Source: Acinetobacter johnsonii CIP 64.6
GTDB taxonomy: Bacteria; Pseudomonadota; Gammaproteobacteria; Pseudomonadales; Moraxellaceae
DNA: 51,184 nt
Direction of reading: 5' to 3'
Assembly (NCBI RefSeq): GCF_000368045.1
Contig: NZ_KB849236.1
Coordinates: 115,619-166,802 of the forward strand
Below, piece by piece: positions 35,042-44,657 of this stretch (position 1 is its first letter; every line of letters starts with the position of its first letter). The position numbers were made by a program, and so were the translations under genes. The notes below the pieces were generated by a model, which saw only the letters and a program-made list of their open reading frames with translations, was not told the origin of the DNA and did no database searches.

Positions 35042-35659
35042 TCACTCAAATGCGCTGACATCGCCAAGCCCACGGCGAATCACTTCAGGGTGATCACCTG
35101 ATAAGTCGACAATACTGGTGGTGCTTAATGTGCCCAGCCCGCTGTCGATAAACACATCAATTCGTTTTGATAGTTGCATTTCAATGTCATAGGGATCATC
35201 CAGCGGTTCTTCCTGATTCGGCAGGATTAAGGTACTGGTTAGTAGCGGCTCGCCTAACTCTTTGAGTAACATTTGGCACACTGGGTTACTTGGAATACGT
35301 AAACCAATGGTTTTTTTCTTTGGATGCATCAAACGTTTTGGAACTTCACTGGTTGCAGGCAAAATGAACGTGGTCACGGCTGGCGTATTGTTTTTCAGTA
35401 AACGATACATGGCATTGTCCACTTTGGCATAAGTGGCAATATCGGACAGATCTGCACAAATGATGGCATATTGATGTTTGGCCCCAAGGCCGCGAATTTG
35501 AGCAATCCGCTCCATGGCATTTTTATTCCCAATCTGGCAGCCAATGGCATAAGCGGCATCGGTCGGGTACACCACCACATCGCCTGCGCGAATCCGTTCT
35601 ACTGCTTGGCTGATGGAGCGTGCTTGAGGGTTATCAGGATGGACTCTTAAATGAAGCAT
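35042..35659 (-). CDS. YciO/Sua5-family protein (threonylcarbamoyl-AMP synthase-like)
   Basis: 205 residues with the YrdC/Sua5 fold that binds RNA and nucleotides. It shows GDVVVYPTDAAYAIGCQIGN and the KxR-like MHPKKKTIGLRIP. True TsaC/Sua5 enzymes make threonylcarbamoyl-AMP for the t6A modification of tRNA. This sequence is nearer YciO, whose cellular role is less clear, so tsaC itself should not be assumed. It may be cotranscribed with the small gene downstream. Confidence 0.85.
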   Translation of the reverse strand: MLHLRVHPDNPQARSISQAVERIRAGDVVVYPTDAAYAIGCQIGNKNAMERIAQIRGLGAKHQYAIICADLSDIATYAKVDNAMYRLLKNNTPAVTTFILPATSEVPKRLMHPKKKTIGLRIPSNPVCQMLLKELGEPLLTSTLILPNQEEPLDDPYDIEMQLSKRIDVFIDSGLGTLSTTSIVDLSGDHPEVIRRGLGDVSAFE

Positions 35660-35744
35660 CGTTTTTATCTCCTGATGGTTTTTTCAACATTATCGCGCTT
35701 TATCTCGGTGATGTTCAATGACCAAAATGTGAATCGTGTGAAAT

Positions 35745-36407
35745 TTAGTCGAGCATTTCACGTTGAAACTCATCACTTTGTAATGTTTTGCCACTTCGCG
35801 TGCAGGCACAGATACATTGAATAAAGTGTGCAGCATCGCGAGGAAGTTTGGCTTCACCCTTAAAATATTGCTGAACTTGAGCATAAACATTGTCTTTGAA
35901 AGTTGCCCCATCACCGCCATCGCCAGTTAAATTATCCAAAGATACGCGGAATTTTCGAGCAAATGCTTTAGAAAACAACCATTCAATGGCTTGCGGTTTA
36001 ATTTCCACCTGTTCAAATAAGGCTTGTTGTTCAGCAGTTCTACCATCCGGTGCATACCAGTAACCTAAATCTGCCAATAAGCGTCTTTTCTCGCCAGCAA
36101 TGCTCCAGTGACTGATTTCATGCAACGCGCTATTAAAGAAACCATGCGCAAACTGAATGCGGGCAGGGGTATCTTTAGTCGCTGGAAAATATTCAGGTTC
36201 AAAATCACCACGAACAAGCGTCACATTTAGGTGGGAAAACCAGTGATTAAAGTGTAGTATAAGCCAATCTACTTGTTGAACTTCTGTTTGCAAATTAGCC
36301 CAAGGTGAGAGTTGCACATGGTCTAGATAAACAGCAGAATTTGAGGTTGAATGAGTGGTTAACCGTAATGAAGTGGTGACTTCAGGTTGCGGCTGCAACT
36401 GATGCAT
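35745..36407 (-). CDS. epmC: Elongation factor P hydroxylase EpmC (YfcM)
   Basis: It hydroxylates the beta-lysyl-lysine on translation factor EF-P, the last step after EpmA and EpmB. About 220 residues. The iron-binding-like motif ALHEISHWSIAGEKRR, then GYWYAPDGRT and the later GDGGDGATF segment, match the YfcM family. ATG 36407 is preferred; the longer frame to 36446 starts with TTG and lacks a ribosome-binding site. It is divergent from yceD, whose promoter lies in the 97 bp between. epmA, epmB and efp are not in the window. Confidence 0.88.
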   Translation of the reverse strand: MHQLQPQPEVTTSLRLTTHSTSNSAVYLDHVQLSPWANLQTEVQQVDWLILHFNHWFSHLNVTLVRGDFEPEYFPATKDTPARIQFAHGFFNSALHEISHWSIAGEKRRLLADLGYWYAPDGRTAEQQALFEQVEIKPQAIEWLFSKAFARKFRVSLDNLTGDGGDGATFKDNVYAQVQQYFKGEAKLPRDAAHFIQCICACTRSGKTLQSDEFQREMLD

Positions 36408-36462
36408 AACTTGTATTACCCAAATGATCTGTCTAAATAAGTACAAAATTGTATCTTAATCT

Positions 36463-36491
36463 TTGACAGAGTACCGATGAATTTGTAGAAT
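36463..36491 (+). promoter_or_regulatory. Sigma-70 promoter of yceD
   Basis: A perfect -35 TTGACA (36463-36468), 17-bp spacer and -10 TAGAAT (36486-36491). The predicted start near 36498 leaves only about 7 nt before the ATG at 36505, so the mRNA would be nearly leaderless. Confidence 0.8.
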
Positions 36492-36504
36492 TGCCGCCTT
36501 AATT

Positions 36505-37062
36505 ATGTCAGCAAATACCTTTCCGGCACAGATTGAGCCGTTTAAATGGGCTGAACAAGGCTTTACATGGTCAGGTACCCTGCCATTGTCTCGCTTTGTT
36601 CGCATTTCCCGTGAAGCTGTTGGATCAATTGATGATCAATTGATTAACATAGACTGTAAGCTATCAATGGATGCGTATCATCGTATCGTATGGTTAGATG
36701 GTCATGTTGAAACAAAAGTCCCAATGGAATGTCAGCGTTGTCTGCAGACCGTTGAAATTGATCTTGTTTCAGATTTCCATTTAGCGCTTATAGATGATGA
36801 ATCACTGATAGAGCGCTTGGATGAGGATGCTGATTTCATCGTCTTTGGTGAAAGTGAAGCAACGACTAAAGGCAGCATTGATGCGCCTGCGTCGGCTGAT
36901 TTACTCGCACTGATAGAAGATGAATTGTTATTGTTGATGCCCTTGTCTCCCAAGCATGACGTTTGTGTGCATAAGCATCAACCCGCCGATGAAGACATTG
37001 CCGAAGAAAAACGGGATAATCCGTTTGATGTTTTGGCAGGTTTGAAGGGTAAACTTAACTAA
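36505..37062 (+). CDS. yceD: YceD family protein (DUF177)
   Basis: 185 residues, acidic. The family is conserved next to rpmF and is linked to 23S rRNA / ribosome assembly. The MECQRCL segment (near residue 75) and the C-terminal NPFDVLAGLK are hallmarks. No ribosome-binding site is seen, in keeping with the very short leader predicted. rpmF follows after 76 bp. Confidence 0.9.
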   Translation: MSANTFPAQIEPFKWAEQGFTWSGTLPLSRFVRISREAVGSIDDQLINIDCKLSMDAYHRIVWLDGHVETKVPMECQRCLQTVEIDLVSDFHLALIDDESLIERLDEDADFIVFGESEATTKGSIDAPASADLLALIEDELLLLMPLSPKHDVCVHKHQPADEDIAEEKRDNPFDVLAGLKGKLN

Positions 37063-37068
37063 TTTTTG

Positions 37069-37077
37069 TGTTATACT
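37069..37077 (+). promoter_or_regulatory. Extended -10 promoter for rpmF
   Basis: TGTTATACT fits TGn-TATAAT (extended -10) just after the yceD stop; no good -35 is visible. It would give a leader of about 55 nt for rpmF. Confidence 0.5.
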
Positions 37078-37138
37078 GTAAAGTATAAGACAACTGAATT
37101 TGTTCTGATCCATTTTTCGATCTTTGTAAGGAGCCATC

Positions 37139-37321
37139 ATGGCCGTTCAGCAAAACCGTAAAAGTCGCTCTCGCCGTGACATGCGCCGTTCACATGACGC
37201 TTTAACCGAGAATGCATTAACTGTAGACCAAGCTACTGGCGAGATTCACCGTCGTCACCATGTATCTAAAGATGGTATCTACCGTGGTCGTCAATTATTC
37301 GCTAAAGCATCTGCTGAATAA
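37139..37321 (+). CDS. rpmF: 50S ribosomal protein L32
   Basis: A 60-residue basic ribosomal protein of the large subunit. MAVQQNRKSRSRRDMRRSHDAL is the characteristic N-terminus and HHVSKDGIYRGRQL the C-terminal part. There is no zinc-binding cysteine set, so it is the zinc-free form. AAGGAG stands 5 bp before the ATG, and a strong terminator follows. Confidence 0.97.
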   Translation: MAVQQNRKSRSRRDMRRSHDALTENALTVDQATGEIHRRHHVSKDGIYRGRQLFAKASAE

Positions 37322-37357
37322 TTGTCGAAGCATTAAGCTTAAAGCTTAGTCGAAAAA

Positions 37358-37384
37358 AGGGGAGCGTAAAGCTCCCTTTTTTTG
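37358..37384 (+). terminator. Terminator after rpmF
   Basis: GGGAGC (37360-37365) and GCTCCC (37371-37376) with a 5-nt loop and eight T. It separates rpmF from the fab genes. Confidence 0.85.
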
Positions 37385-37497
37385 TTGTCGAATTTTTATC
37401 GCTGCTGTTTTTGTTGTATTTGGCAATTACATCGACCTAAATTAAGTGTTAAATTTTCGCTCCATAAACGAGAGCAAAGACAAGAAAGGACTTTTTT

Positions 37498-38484
37498 ATG
37501 TCTGCGAAACAACTTGATCAAGTCGCTCAGGCAACAAAAACAGCTTTTTTATTTCCCGGTCAGGGTTCACAAAAGGTTGGCATGTTGGCTGAATTGGCAG
37601 AACAATTTGCCAGTGTTGAAGCAACATTTGCAGAAGCCTCTAAAGCGGTTGGATTCGATTTGTGGCACATTGCACAATCTGGTGAAGGTTTAGACCAAAC
37701 TGAATTTACCCAACCTGTGTTGTTGACTGCCAGCATTGCCTTGTGGCGTGTATGGTTAGAACTTGGTGGTGTTGCACCAAAGTATTTGGCGGGACACTCA
37801 CTTGGTGAATACAGTGCGTTGGTTGCAGCAGGAAGCCTAAGCTTAGGCGATGCAGTCAAGCTGGTAAACTTGCGTGGCAAATTAATGCAAAGTGCTGTAC
37901 CTCAAGGTAAGGGTGCAATGGCAGCCATCTTAGGTTTAGATGATGCGCAAGTTGTTGCTTTATGCCAACAAGTTTCGAGTCAAGCTGAAGGTTCAGTTGA
38001 AGCAGCTAACTACAATGCTCAAGGTCAAGTGGTGATTGCTGGTGAAAAAGCAGCAGTTGAAGCAGTCATGGCTTTAGCCAAAGAAAACAGCGGCAAAGCG
38101 ATTGCACTCCCAGTTTCTGTTCCATCGCATTGTTCATTGATGAAGCCTGCTGCAGAACAGTTCGCAGAAGCTTTGGAACAAACTGCCATTGAGCTGCCTA
38201 GCATACCTGTAATACAAAATGTGGGCGCGGAAATTGCTACAGATGTAGCACAAGTCCGCCAAGCACTTACCGCTCAGTTATATGAGTCTGTACAGTGGAC
38301 CAAAACAATGCAGTTTATTCAGGATCAAGGGATCCAATATGTTGCAGAGTGTGGTCCAGGCAATGTTTTGGCAAACTTGGCAAAACGTCTACCTAATATT
38401 GAAAAAGCATTTCCACTCGATAGTAAATCGCGCTTGGAAGATGCACTAAATGCCATTTTAGTGGCTGAAGGAAAAATTGCATGA
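37498..38484 (+). CDS. fabD: Malonyl-CoA:ACP transacylase
   Basis: It loads malonyl groups on the acyl carrier protein for fatty-acid synthesis. It is 328 residues. FPGQGSQ near residue 19, nucleophile Ser101 in AGHSLGEYS and the histidine in VPSHCSLM are present. AAGGA stands 7 bp before the ATG. It overlaps fabG by 4 bp. plsX and fabH, neighbours in E. coli, are absent here. Confidence 0.96.
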   Translation: MSAKQLDQVAQATKTAFLFPGQGSQKVGMLAELAEQFASVEATFAEASKAVGFDLWHIAQSGEGLDQTEFTQPVLLTASIALWRVWLELGGVAPKYLAGHSLGEYSALVAAGSLSLGDAVKLVNLRGKLMQSAVPQGKGAMAAILGLDDAQVVALCQQVSSQAEGSVEAANYNAQGQVVIAGEKAAVEAVMALAKENSGKAIALPVSVPSHCSLMKPAAEQFAEALEQTAIELPSIPVIQNVGAEIATDVAQVRQALTAQLYESVQWTKTMQFIQDQGIQYVAECGPGNVLANLAKRLPNIEKAFPLDSKSRLEDALNAILVAEGKIA

Positions 38485-39215
38485 CACAGGAACGCAAAAT
38501 TGCACTCGTGACAGGTGCAAGTCGAGGGATTGGTGCTGCCATCGCTCAGCAACTTATTCAAGACGGTTATTTTGTTGTGGGTACTGCGACATCTGAGTCA
38601 GGTGCAGAAAAACTTGCTGCAAGCTTCGGTGAACACGGTGCAGGTAAAGTGCTCGATGTTCGTGATGGTGCTGCCATTGATGCGCTTGTAACTGACATTG
38701 AACAAAACTATGGCCCTGTGTTGGTTTTGGTGAACAATGCTGGGATTACCAAAGATAATTTGTTACTTCGTATGTCAGAAGATGACTGGGATGACATTTT
38801 AAATATCCATTTAAAAGCAGTTTACCGTTTGTCGAAACGTGTTTTAAAAGGTATGACCAAAGCGCGTTTTGGACGAATTATTAATATTAGTTCTGTGGTT
38901 GCGCATTTTGCCAACCCAGGTCAGGCCAACTATTCAGCAGCGAAAGCTGGTATTGAAGCATTTAGCCGTAGCCTTGCAAAAGAAATGGGCAGCCGTCAAA
39001 TCACTGTAAACTCAGTGGCGCCTGGTTTTATTGCAACAGAAATGACTGAGCAATTAAGCGAAGACATCCGTAAAAAAATGAGCGATCAAGTGGCCTTGAA
39101 CCGTTTAGGTGATCCACAAGATATTGCAAATGCGGTGAGCTTCTTGGCATCAGACAAAGCAAATTACATTACTGGTACGGTAATGCATGTAAATGGTGGT
39201 CTATACATGAGCTAA
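38481..39215 (+). CDS. fabG: 3-oxoacyl-ACP reductase
   Basis: An NADPH-dependent SDR that performs the first reduction of each elongation cycle. It is 244 residues. Cofactor motif TGASRGIG (residues 11-18), NNAG near 85, and the catalytic triad Ser138, Tyr151, Lys155 (YSAAK). The start codon is coupled to fabD and acpP follows after 86 bp. Confidence 0.96.
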   Translation: MTQERKIALVTGASRGIGAAIAQQLIQDGYFVVGTATSESGAEKLAASFGEHGAGKVLDVRDGAAIDALVTDIEQNYGPVLVLVNNAGITKDNLLLRMSEDDWDDILNIHLKAVYRLSKRVLKGMTKARFGRIINISSVVAHFANPGQANYSAAKAGIEAFSRSLAKEMGSRQITVNSVAPGFIATEMTEQLSEDIRKKMSDQVALNRLGDPQDIANAVSFLASDKANYITGTVMHVNGGLYMS

Positions 39216-39301
39216 TTGGCTGATGGATAAACTTTCAAAATTTTAAAGATTCAATTAAACTAACGGCATTAAAAACGCCACAAGCAATGAGGAGAATTCC
39301 T

Positions 39302-39538
39302 GTGAGCGATATCGAACAACGCATCAAGCAAGCAGTTGCAGAACAACTTGGTCTTAAGGCTGAAGAAATCAAAAACGAAGCATCTTTCATGGATGACTTA
39401 GGTGCTGACTCTTTAGACCTTGTTGAGCTTGTTATGTCTTTCGAAAACGACTTTGACATCACAATCCCAGATGAAGATTCTAACGAAATCACAACTGTAC
39501 AATCTGCGATTGACTACGTTTCTAAGAAACTAGGTTAA
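39302..39538 (+). CDS. acpP: Acyl carrier protein
   Basis: A 78-residue acidic carrier. The phosphopantetheine attaches to Ser37 in ADSLDLVEL. The GTG at 39302 is the start: GGAG lies 8 bp upstream and MSDIEQRIK is the family N-terminus; the longer frame from 39287 is rejected. Codon use is strongly biased, as expected for a highly made protein. A terminator follows. Confidence 0.96.
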   Translation: MSDIEQRIKQAVAEQLGLKAEEIKNEASFMDDLGADSLDLVELVMSFENDFDITIPDEDSNEITTVQSAIDYVSKKLG

Positions 39539-39566
39539 TACATATTGTTTCAGCTTTGCTGAATGG

Positions 39567-39594
39567 AAAAGCCACCCACTTGGGTGGCTTTTTT
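39567..39594 (+). terminator. Terminator after acpP
   Basis: AAAAGCCACCCA (39567-39578) and TGGGTGGCTTTT (39581-39592) form a long perfect stem followed by T. Confidence 0.88.
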
Positions 39595-39784
39595 ATGCCT
39601 TTCAAAAAACGCAAAGCGCCTAACTCACCTTTAAAATCTGCTATTTACACGGGTAACTTACAAAGTTTTACTTTAAGAGGACTATTCGCTACCAAATCTG
39701 TTGTCTTTTTTGGGTATAAAAAAGGGTGTCTCATTTTTGAGCATTCACTATAACAACACTGATATAACAAGATGGAGCATACAC

Positions 39785-40258
39785 ATGGGTCTTTTTGATT
39801 TTGTTAAAGGCATTGGTAAGAAAAATACAGCAGCAGCCGAGCCTCAAGCTGCACCAAGCACACCAGCAGAGCCATCTGCTCAAGAAATTGCCAACAAGTT
39901 ATTGGGTCATATCAAAGCATTGGGCTTACCTGTGACGGGACTTTCAGTCAGCTATAACTCCACCACGGATTTGGCGACCGTGAAAGGGCAAGTTCAGACT
40001 CAAGCCGATAAAGAAAAGATTGTTTTAGCCGTCGGTAATATTGACCATGTGGCACAAGTCGATGATCAACTCACTGTGGCTAGCCCTGAACCTGAAAGTA
40101 AGTTCTACACGGTTAAATCGGGGGATAACTTATCGAAAATTTCCAAAACATTTTATGGTGATGCTAACCAGTACAATAAAATTTTTGAGGCCAACCGTCC
40201 GCTATTGAAAGATGCAGATGATATTTTCCCAGGCCAAGTCCTGCGTATTCCTGCTTAA
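39785..40258 (+). CDS. BON and LysM domain protein (Kbp/YgaU-like)
   Basis: 157 residues. The N-terminus MGLFDFVKGIGKK is followed by an Ala/Pro-rich linker, a BON domain (about 38-100) and a C-terminal LysM domain (about 107-157, FYTVKSGDNLSKISKTFYGD). E. coli Kbp (YgaU) has the same order and binds potassium in the cytoplasm. There is no signal peptide. ATG 39785 is chosen because the conserved N-terminus begins there. It is monocistronic with its own terminator. Confidence 0.9.
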   Translation: MGLFDFVKGIGKKNTAAAEPQAAPSTPAEPSAQEIANKLLGHIKALGLPVTGLSVSYNSTTDLATVKGQVQTQADKEKIVLAVGNIDHVAQVDDQLTVASPEPESKFYTVKSGDNLSKISKTFYGDANQYNKIFEANRPLLKDADDIFPGQVLRIPA

Positions 40259-40273
40259 GTCCAAAGGTTGAAG

Positions 40274-40299
40274 AAAAGGCGCATGAAGCGCCTTTTTTA
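40274..40299 (+). terminator. Terminator after the BON-LysM gene
   Basis: AAAAGGCGC (40274-40282) and GCGCCTTTT (40288-40296) form a 9-bp stem with a 5-nt loop and T-run. Confidence 0.85.
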
Positions 40300-40326
40300 T
40301 TTGAGAGTGGAATATTGATCGAGTGC

Positions 40327-41031
40327 TTAGCGACTTGCTTTCACAACAGCATGCTGACTGAGCATACCTAAGGTAATTTTTTTTACTTCATCCCGACTTT
40401 GTTGAATGTGAGCGCTGATCTTTTCAACGGCAAGCTCCGTCTGTTGCTGTGCTATATAATTCAAAATGGCTTGATGCTCCGTATAGGTGGCTTCAATCCG
40501 ATCCATTTTAGAAAAATCGAGGCGACGAATAATGCGAATTTTTTCACTGACCTCTTGGTGAATTTTGATCATTTCTTGATTGCCAATGGCACGAACCAAT
40601 GCACAGTGAAAATCTTCATCAATTTTCGCCATGGCTTTTAAACTTGACAGATACTGCTCAGGTGCAACCATCCAAATTTTGTGTAGGTGTTTTATTTCCT
40701 TCGATGGCTGAGATGCACTGCTGCATAACTTTCGAATTGCGTACTGCTCAATCATGATGCGTAGCTCATACAGCTCGTCATAGTATTGTAAGTTCAACGG
40801 ACGGACAGTCCAGCCACTACGAAATGCTACCTCTACGTAGCCTTCTTGTTGCAACCGATATAGTGCCTGCCGCGCAGGCGTACGACTGACCTGATAGTTC
40901 AAGGCGATTTCGGATTCGGTAAAACGTTCACCCGGCATCAATTTGAAATCAAAAATATCGTTTTTAATTTTTTGGTAAACAAGTTCAGACAAATTGTCTG
41001 AACTTGAACCTGCACGTGTCATATTCGGCAT
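40327..41031 (-). CDS. GntR-family transcriptional regulator (FCD domain)
   Basis: 234 residues: N-terminal winged helix (about 15-75, ESEIALNYQVSRTPARQALYRLQQEGYVE) and a C-terminal FCD ligand-binding helix bundle (about 85-215). It lies 3 bp after the urea carboxylase gene on the same strand, so it is the last gene of the urea operon and probably its local regulator. A fitting inverted repeat, TTGTAT-N10-ATACAA, stands before the first gene of the operon. The ligand is unknown. Confidence 0.9.
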   Translation of the reverse strand: MPNMTRAGSSSDNLSELVYQKIKNDIFDFKLMPGERFTESEIALNYQVSRTPARQALYRLQQEGYVEVAFRSGWTVRPLNLQYYDELYELRIMIEQYAIRKLCSSASQPSKEIKHLHKIWMVAPEQYLSSLKAMAKIDEDFHCALVRAIGNQEMIKIHQEVSEKIRIIRRLDFSKMDRIEATYTEHQAILNYIAQQQTELAVEKISAHIQQSRDEVKKITLGMLSQHAVVKASR

Positions 41032-41034
41032 GTA

Positions 41035-44000
41035 CTATTCCATATAAACCAAAGGCTCACCGCTATGAACGGTTTGTCCAGCCCGACAAATAATGGCTTT
41101 GACAGTACCATCATCCGCAGCGTACACCGGTAATTCCATTTTCATGGCTTCAATAATAGCAATGGTTTCACCTTTTTTCACAATCTGACCTTGTTCCACT
41201 AATATTTTCCAAATATTACCGGTCATCGAAGCATGTAGTGCTGCATAGGCGCTGTAGTCAGTCTCATCAGGTATTTCTGCAATCAGATGTTCTTGATGAT
41301 CAATACTTTCTTTCCATAAGCCGACTTCAGCGCTAAAAGCGTGTTGTTGCTGTGCTCTAAACTCGGCAATGCTGTCTTTTTCATCTTCAAGCAGTTGTAA
41401 ATACGCTGCATAGTCAAATTCAGTGTCTTCAATTTGAATTTGCGCTTGACCATTTTCAAAGTCGGCACGCCATTGCTCTAACTCTGACTCTGATACGGGG
41501 AAGTATTTGATTTGATCAAAGAAGTTTAAGAACCATTCTTTGTTGCCAAACTGTTTGTTCTTTTTAAATTTATTCCAAATGGGGAGGGTGCGCCCGACTA
41601 GTTGGTAGCCTCCCGGAGAGTCCATGCCGTAGATACACATATACATGCCGCCAATGCCTACGGTACCTTCAGCGGTAAAAGTACGTGCAGGGTTGTATTT
41701 TGAGCTTAAGAGACGATGGCGTGGGTCAATCGGCACTGCACATGGGGCGGTGAGATAAACATCACCAAGGCCTAAAATGAGGTAATTGGCATTGAAAATA
41801 ATTTCTTTGACTTGCTCTCGGCTGTCTAAACCATTTATGCGTTGAATAAAATCGACATTGTTTGGTAGCCAAGGTGCTTTGGCACAGACACTTTCTTGAT
41901 AGCGTTCAACAGCACCTAAAGTTGCACTGTCTTCAAATGCCATTGGGAGATGAATGATCCGTGAAGGGATCTTAATTTGGCTTAAATCTCCCATTTGCTG
42001 TTCAAGCTTGAGTAGAAATTCGATCAATTGATGCTGTGGAAGCGTGAGTCCATCGTATTTGATTTGCAGCGAACGTACACCAGGCGACAGTTCCAATATG
42101 CCTTTAATATTGGCTGCGCGAATGAGTTGCATGAGCTGATGAACGCGTAAGCGTAGCGCCAAGTCTAAAACGTTGTCACCGTACTCCAGTAGAATATAGC
42201 TGTCACCCGCTTGGCGGTATACCGTGCGTGGGGACACATCAGTTGCCTCTAAGCTGGCAAGAATTGCGAATGGTGGAATGTCACTGCTTGGTGGCTCAGA
42301 ATTAAGGGCTGCATGAGCAAAATTTTCGATCCGTTCAATTTGTTGTTGTTCTAAGGTATTGGCTTGTTCAACGGTTAAAGGATAAAAGCTGATTTTATCA
42401 TCGGCTTTAAGTTGACCCACTTTCCAAAGTTCAGCTTTGGCAATAGTTACAGGGCAAACGAAGCCACCTAGACTTGGCCCATCTTTGGCGAGAATGACAG
42501 GGAAGTCACCTGTGAAGTTAATCGCACCAATGGCATATTCACAGTCATGGACATTCGATGGGTGGAGCCCTGCTTCACCGCCATTTTCACGTGCCCAGCT
42601 TGGTGTTAGCCCTGATAGTCGGATGCCTAGACGGTTGGAGTTAAAGTGTACGGTCCATTCGGAGGCAAAAAACTCTTCAATATATTCGGGTTTAAAGAAG
42701 TCAGGTGCACCATGTGGTCCATACAGCACCCCAATTTTCCACTCTTTGCCATAGCTTGGAATCAGTGCTGAAGATAGAGCCTGTGGTTCTTGCGGGGCTA
42801 AAGGGGTGTCGCTATTTGGATGGGCTGTATTGACGAGTTTGATCATGTCACCTGCACGAAGCACACGTCCTGCATGCCCGCCAAAGTTACCTAAAGCAAA
42901 AGTCGAACGACTGCCCAAATATAGGGGGACATCGAGCCCATGACGCACTGCTAAATAGCTACGACAACCAGACTCGACCTGTCCTAAGCTGAGTACTTGA
43001 TCTGCGCAAATGTGAATCGGTTGCCAAAAGTCCACGGGCTTATCGTCGAGTTGCGCAGGGCATGGTGCACCTGTGAGTGCAATCACAGTGTCTTGGTGGA
43101 ACTTGAGGCTTGGGCCTTGCAGGGTGAACTCGAAACCTGCTGCGCTAGCATCATTCCCTACAATTTGATTGGCCAATTGAAAAGCATAGTCATCCATAGG
43201 ACCCGAGGGTGGTACACCGATATCCCAATAGCCAACACGTCCCGGAAAGTCCTGAATTGAGCTTTGCGTGCCAGCTTGGAGTACTTCAATCACATTCGGT
43301 ACGTAGTCAAAGTCGTCTAGCAAGCGTGTCCAGATTTGCATTTGTTCAAAGCGTTCATCAGAGATCACGCTATGTGCATAGTCTAAATTGGTGCTGATGC
43401 CATTTAAACGAGTTTGAGAGAGTACATTTTTTAGTTGCTCAATGGCTTGTGCACGGGTGTCCGCATGTACGATGATTTTGGCAATCATCGGGTCGAAATA
43501 TTGTGAAATTTCTGTTCCTGTTGAGACCCAAGTATCGACGCGGCAGTCTTCTGGAAATGCAACTTCTGTCAGTACACCCGGGCTAGGCTGGAAGTTCTTA
43601 ACTGGATCTTCTGCATAAATACGCACTTCAATTGCCGAACCTTGTGGTTGGATGTTGCTCAGTGCCGTCCAATCCAGTGCATCGCCCGCTGCGACTTTAA
43701 GCATGCATTCAATCAGGTCTAAACCCGTCACCATCTCAGTGACAGGATGTTCTACTTGTAGTCGGGTATTGACCTCAAGGAAGTAAAATTCATCACGTGC
43801 AGCATCATAAATAAATTCGACCGTACCTGCGCTGCGGTAATTGACCGATTTGCCGAGTTTAACTGCTGCTTGGTGTAGTTTTTGACGTGTAGTTTCGGGT
43901 AGATGAGCCGCAGGGGTTTCCTCCACTACCTTTTGGTTGCGACGTTGCAATGAACAGTCGCGTTCGCCCAATGCAACCACTTGACCTTGACCATCACCAA

Positions 44001-44637
44001 AAATCTGAACTTCGACATGGCGTGCACGGTCAATAAATCGTTCTAAAAATACGCCCGAATCTTTAAAAAATTGTGCGCCTAAACGTTTGACGCTTTCATA
44101 AGCTTCAACTAAGGCTTGTTCATTATCACAGCGGGTAAGACCAATACCACCACCGCCTGCGGTACTTTTCAGCATGATAGGGTAACCAATCTCTGTAGCC
44201 GCAGAAATTGCCTCATCTAAGCTTTCAAGTAACCCTGTCCCTGGTGTCATAGGCACTTGTGCAGCAGCAGCCAGTTCACGTGCACGGTGTTTTAAACCAA
44301 ACTCTAAAATTTGTGTCGCGGTTGGTCCCATAAAGGCAATATTATTTTTCTCACAAGCCTCTGCAAATTCAGCGCTTTCTGATAAAAAGCCATAGCCGGG
44401 GAAAATAGCTTCAGCCCCTGTTTTTTGTGCGGCTTGAATCAGTTTTTCAATGCTTAAATAAGTGTCAGATGGTTTTAAGCCGTCTAAAGCAATGGCAATG
44501 TCCGCGTCTTTGACATGTTGTGCGTAACGGTCACTGTCTGAATATACCGCTACACTAGTCACCCCCAGTTTTTTTAAAGTGCGAATTGCACGTACGGCAA
44601 TTTCGCCACGATTTGCAATCAATACAGTTTTAAACAT
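41035..44637 (-). CDS. Urea carboxylase (biotin-dependent)
   Basis: It carboxylates urea to allophanate using ATP and bicarbonate. It is 1200 residues. Biotin carboxylase occupies about 1-450 (IANRGEIAVRAIRTLKK, STAGGGGIGL), a KipA/AHS2-like domain about 465-765 (SIQDFPGRVGYWDIGVPPSGPMD), a KipI/AHS1-like domain about 800-1030, and a biotinyl carrier domain about 1130-1200 with the biotin lysine in IEAMKMELP. AGGA precedes the ATG. Some proteins of this family prefer guanidine. Here no carboxyguanidine deiminase genes adjoin, and allophanate hydrolase is the partner, so urea is the more likely substrate. Biotin made through the bio cluster would be its cofactor. Confidence 0.93.
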   Translation of the reverse strand: MFKTVLIANRGEIAVRAIRTLKKLGVTSVAVYSDSDRYAQHVKDADIAIALDGLKPSDTYLSIEKLIQAAQKTGAEAIFPGYGFLSESAEFAEACEKNNIAFMGPTATQILEFGLKHRARELAAAAQVPMTPGTGLLESLDEAISAATEIGYPIMLKSTAGGGGIGLTRCDNEQALVEAYESVKRLGAQFFKDSGVFLERFIDRARHVEVQIFGDGQGQVVALGERDCSLQRRNQKVVEETPAAHLPETTRQKLHQAAVKLGKSVNYRSAGTVEFIYDAARDEFYFLEVNTRLQVEHPVTEMVTGLDLIECMLKVAAGDALDWTALSNIQPQGSAIEVRIYAEDPVKNFQPSPGVLTEVAFPEDCRVDTWVSTGTEISQYFDPMIAKIIVHADTRAQAIEQLKNVLSQTRLNGISTNLDYAHSVISDERFEQMQIWTRLLDDFDYVPNVIEVLQAGTQSSIQDFPGRVGYWDIGVPPSGPMDDYAFQLANQIVGNDASAAGFEFTLQGPSLKFHQDTVIALTGAPCPAQLDDKPVDFWQPIHICADQVLSLGQVESGCRSYLAVRHGLDVPLYLGSRSTFALGNFGGHAGRVLRAGDMIKLVNTAHPNSDTPLAPQEPQALSSALIPSYGKEWKIGVLYGPHGAPDFFKPEYIEEFFASEWTVHFNSNRLGIRLSGLTPSWARENGGEAGLHPSNVHDCEYAIGAINFTGDFPVILAKDGPSLGGFVCPVTIAKAELWKVGQLKADDKISFYPLTVEQANTLEQQQIERIENFAHAALNSEPPSSDIPPFAILASLEATDVSPRTVYRQAGDSYILLEYGDNVLDLALRLRVHQLMQLIRAANIKGILELSPGVRSLQIKYDGLTLPQHQLIEFLLKLEQQMGDLSQIKIPSRIIHLPMAFEDSATLGAVERYQESVCAKAPWLPNNVDFIQRINGLDSREQVKEIIFNANYLILGLGDVYLTAPCAVPIDPRHRLLSSKYNPARTFTAEGTVGIGGMYMCIYGMDSPGGYQLVGRTLPIWNKFKKNKQFGNKEWFLNFFDQIKYFPVSESELEQWRADFENGQAQIQIEDTEFDYAAYLQLLEDEKDSIAEFRAQQQHAFSAEVGLWKESIDHQEHLIAEIPDETDYSAYAALHASMTGNIWKILVEQGQIVKKGETIAIIEAMKMELPVYAADDGTVKAIICRAGQTVHSGEPLVYME

Positions 44638-44657
44638 TTTAAAATTCCTAAATTTGA

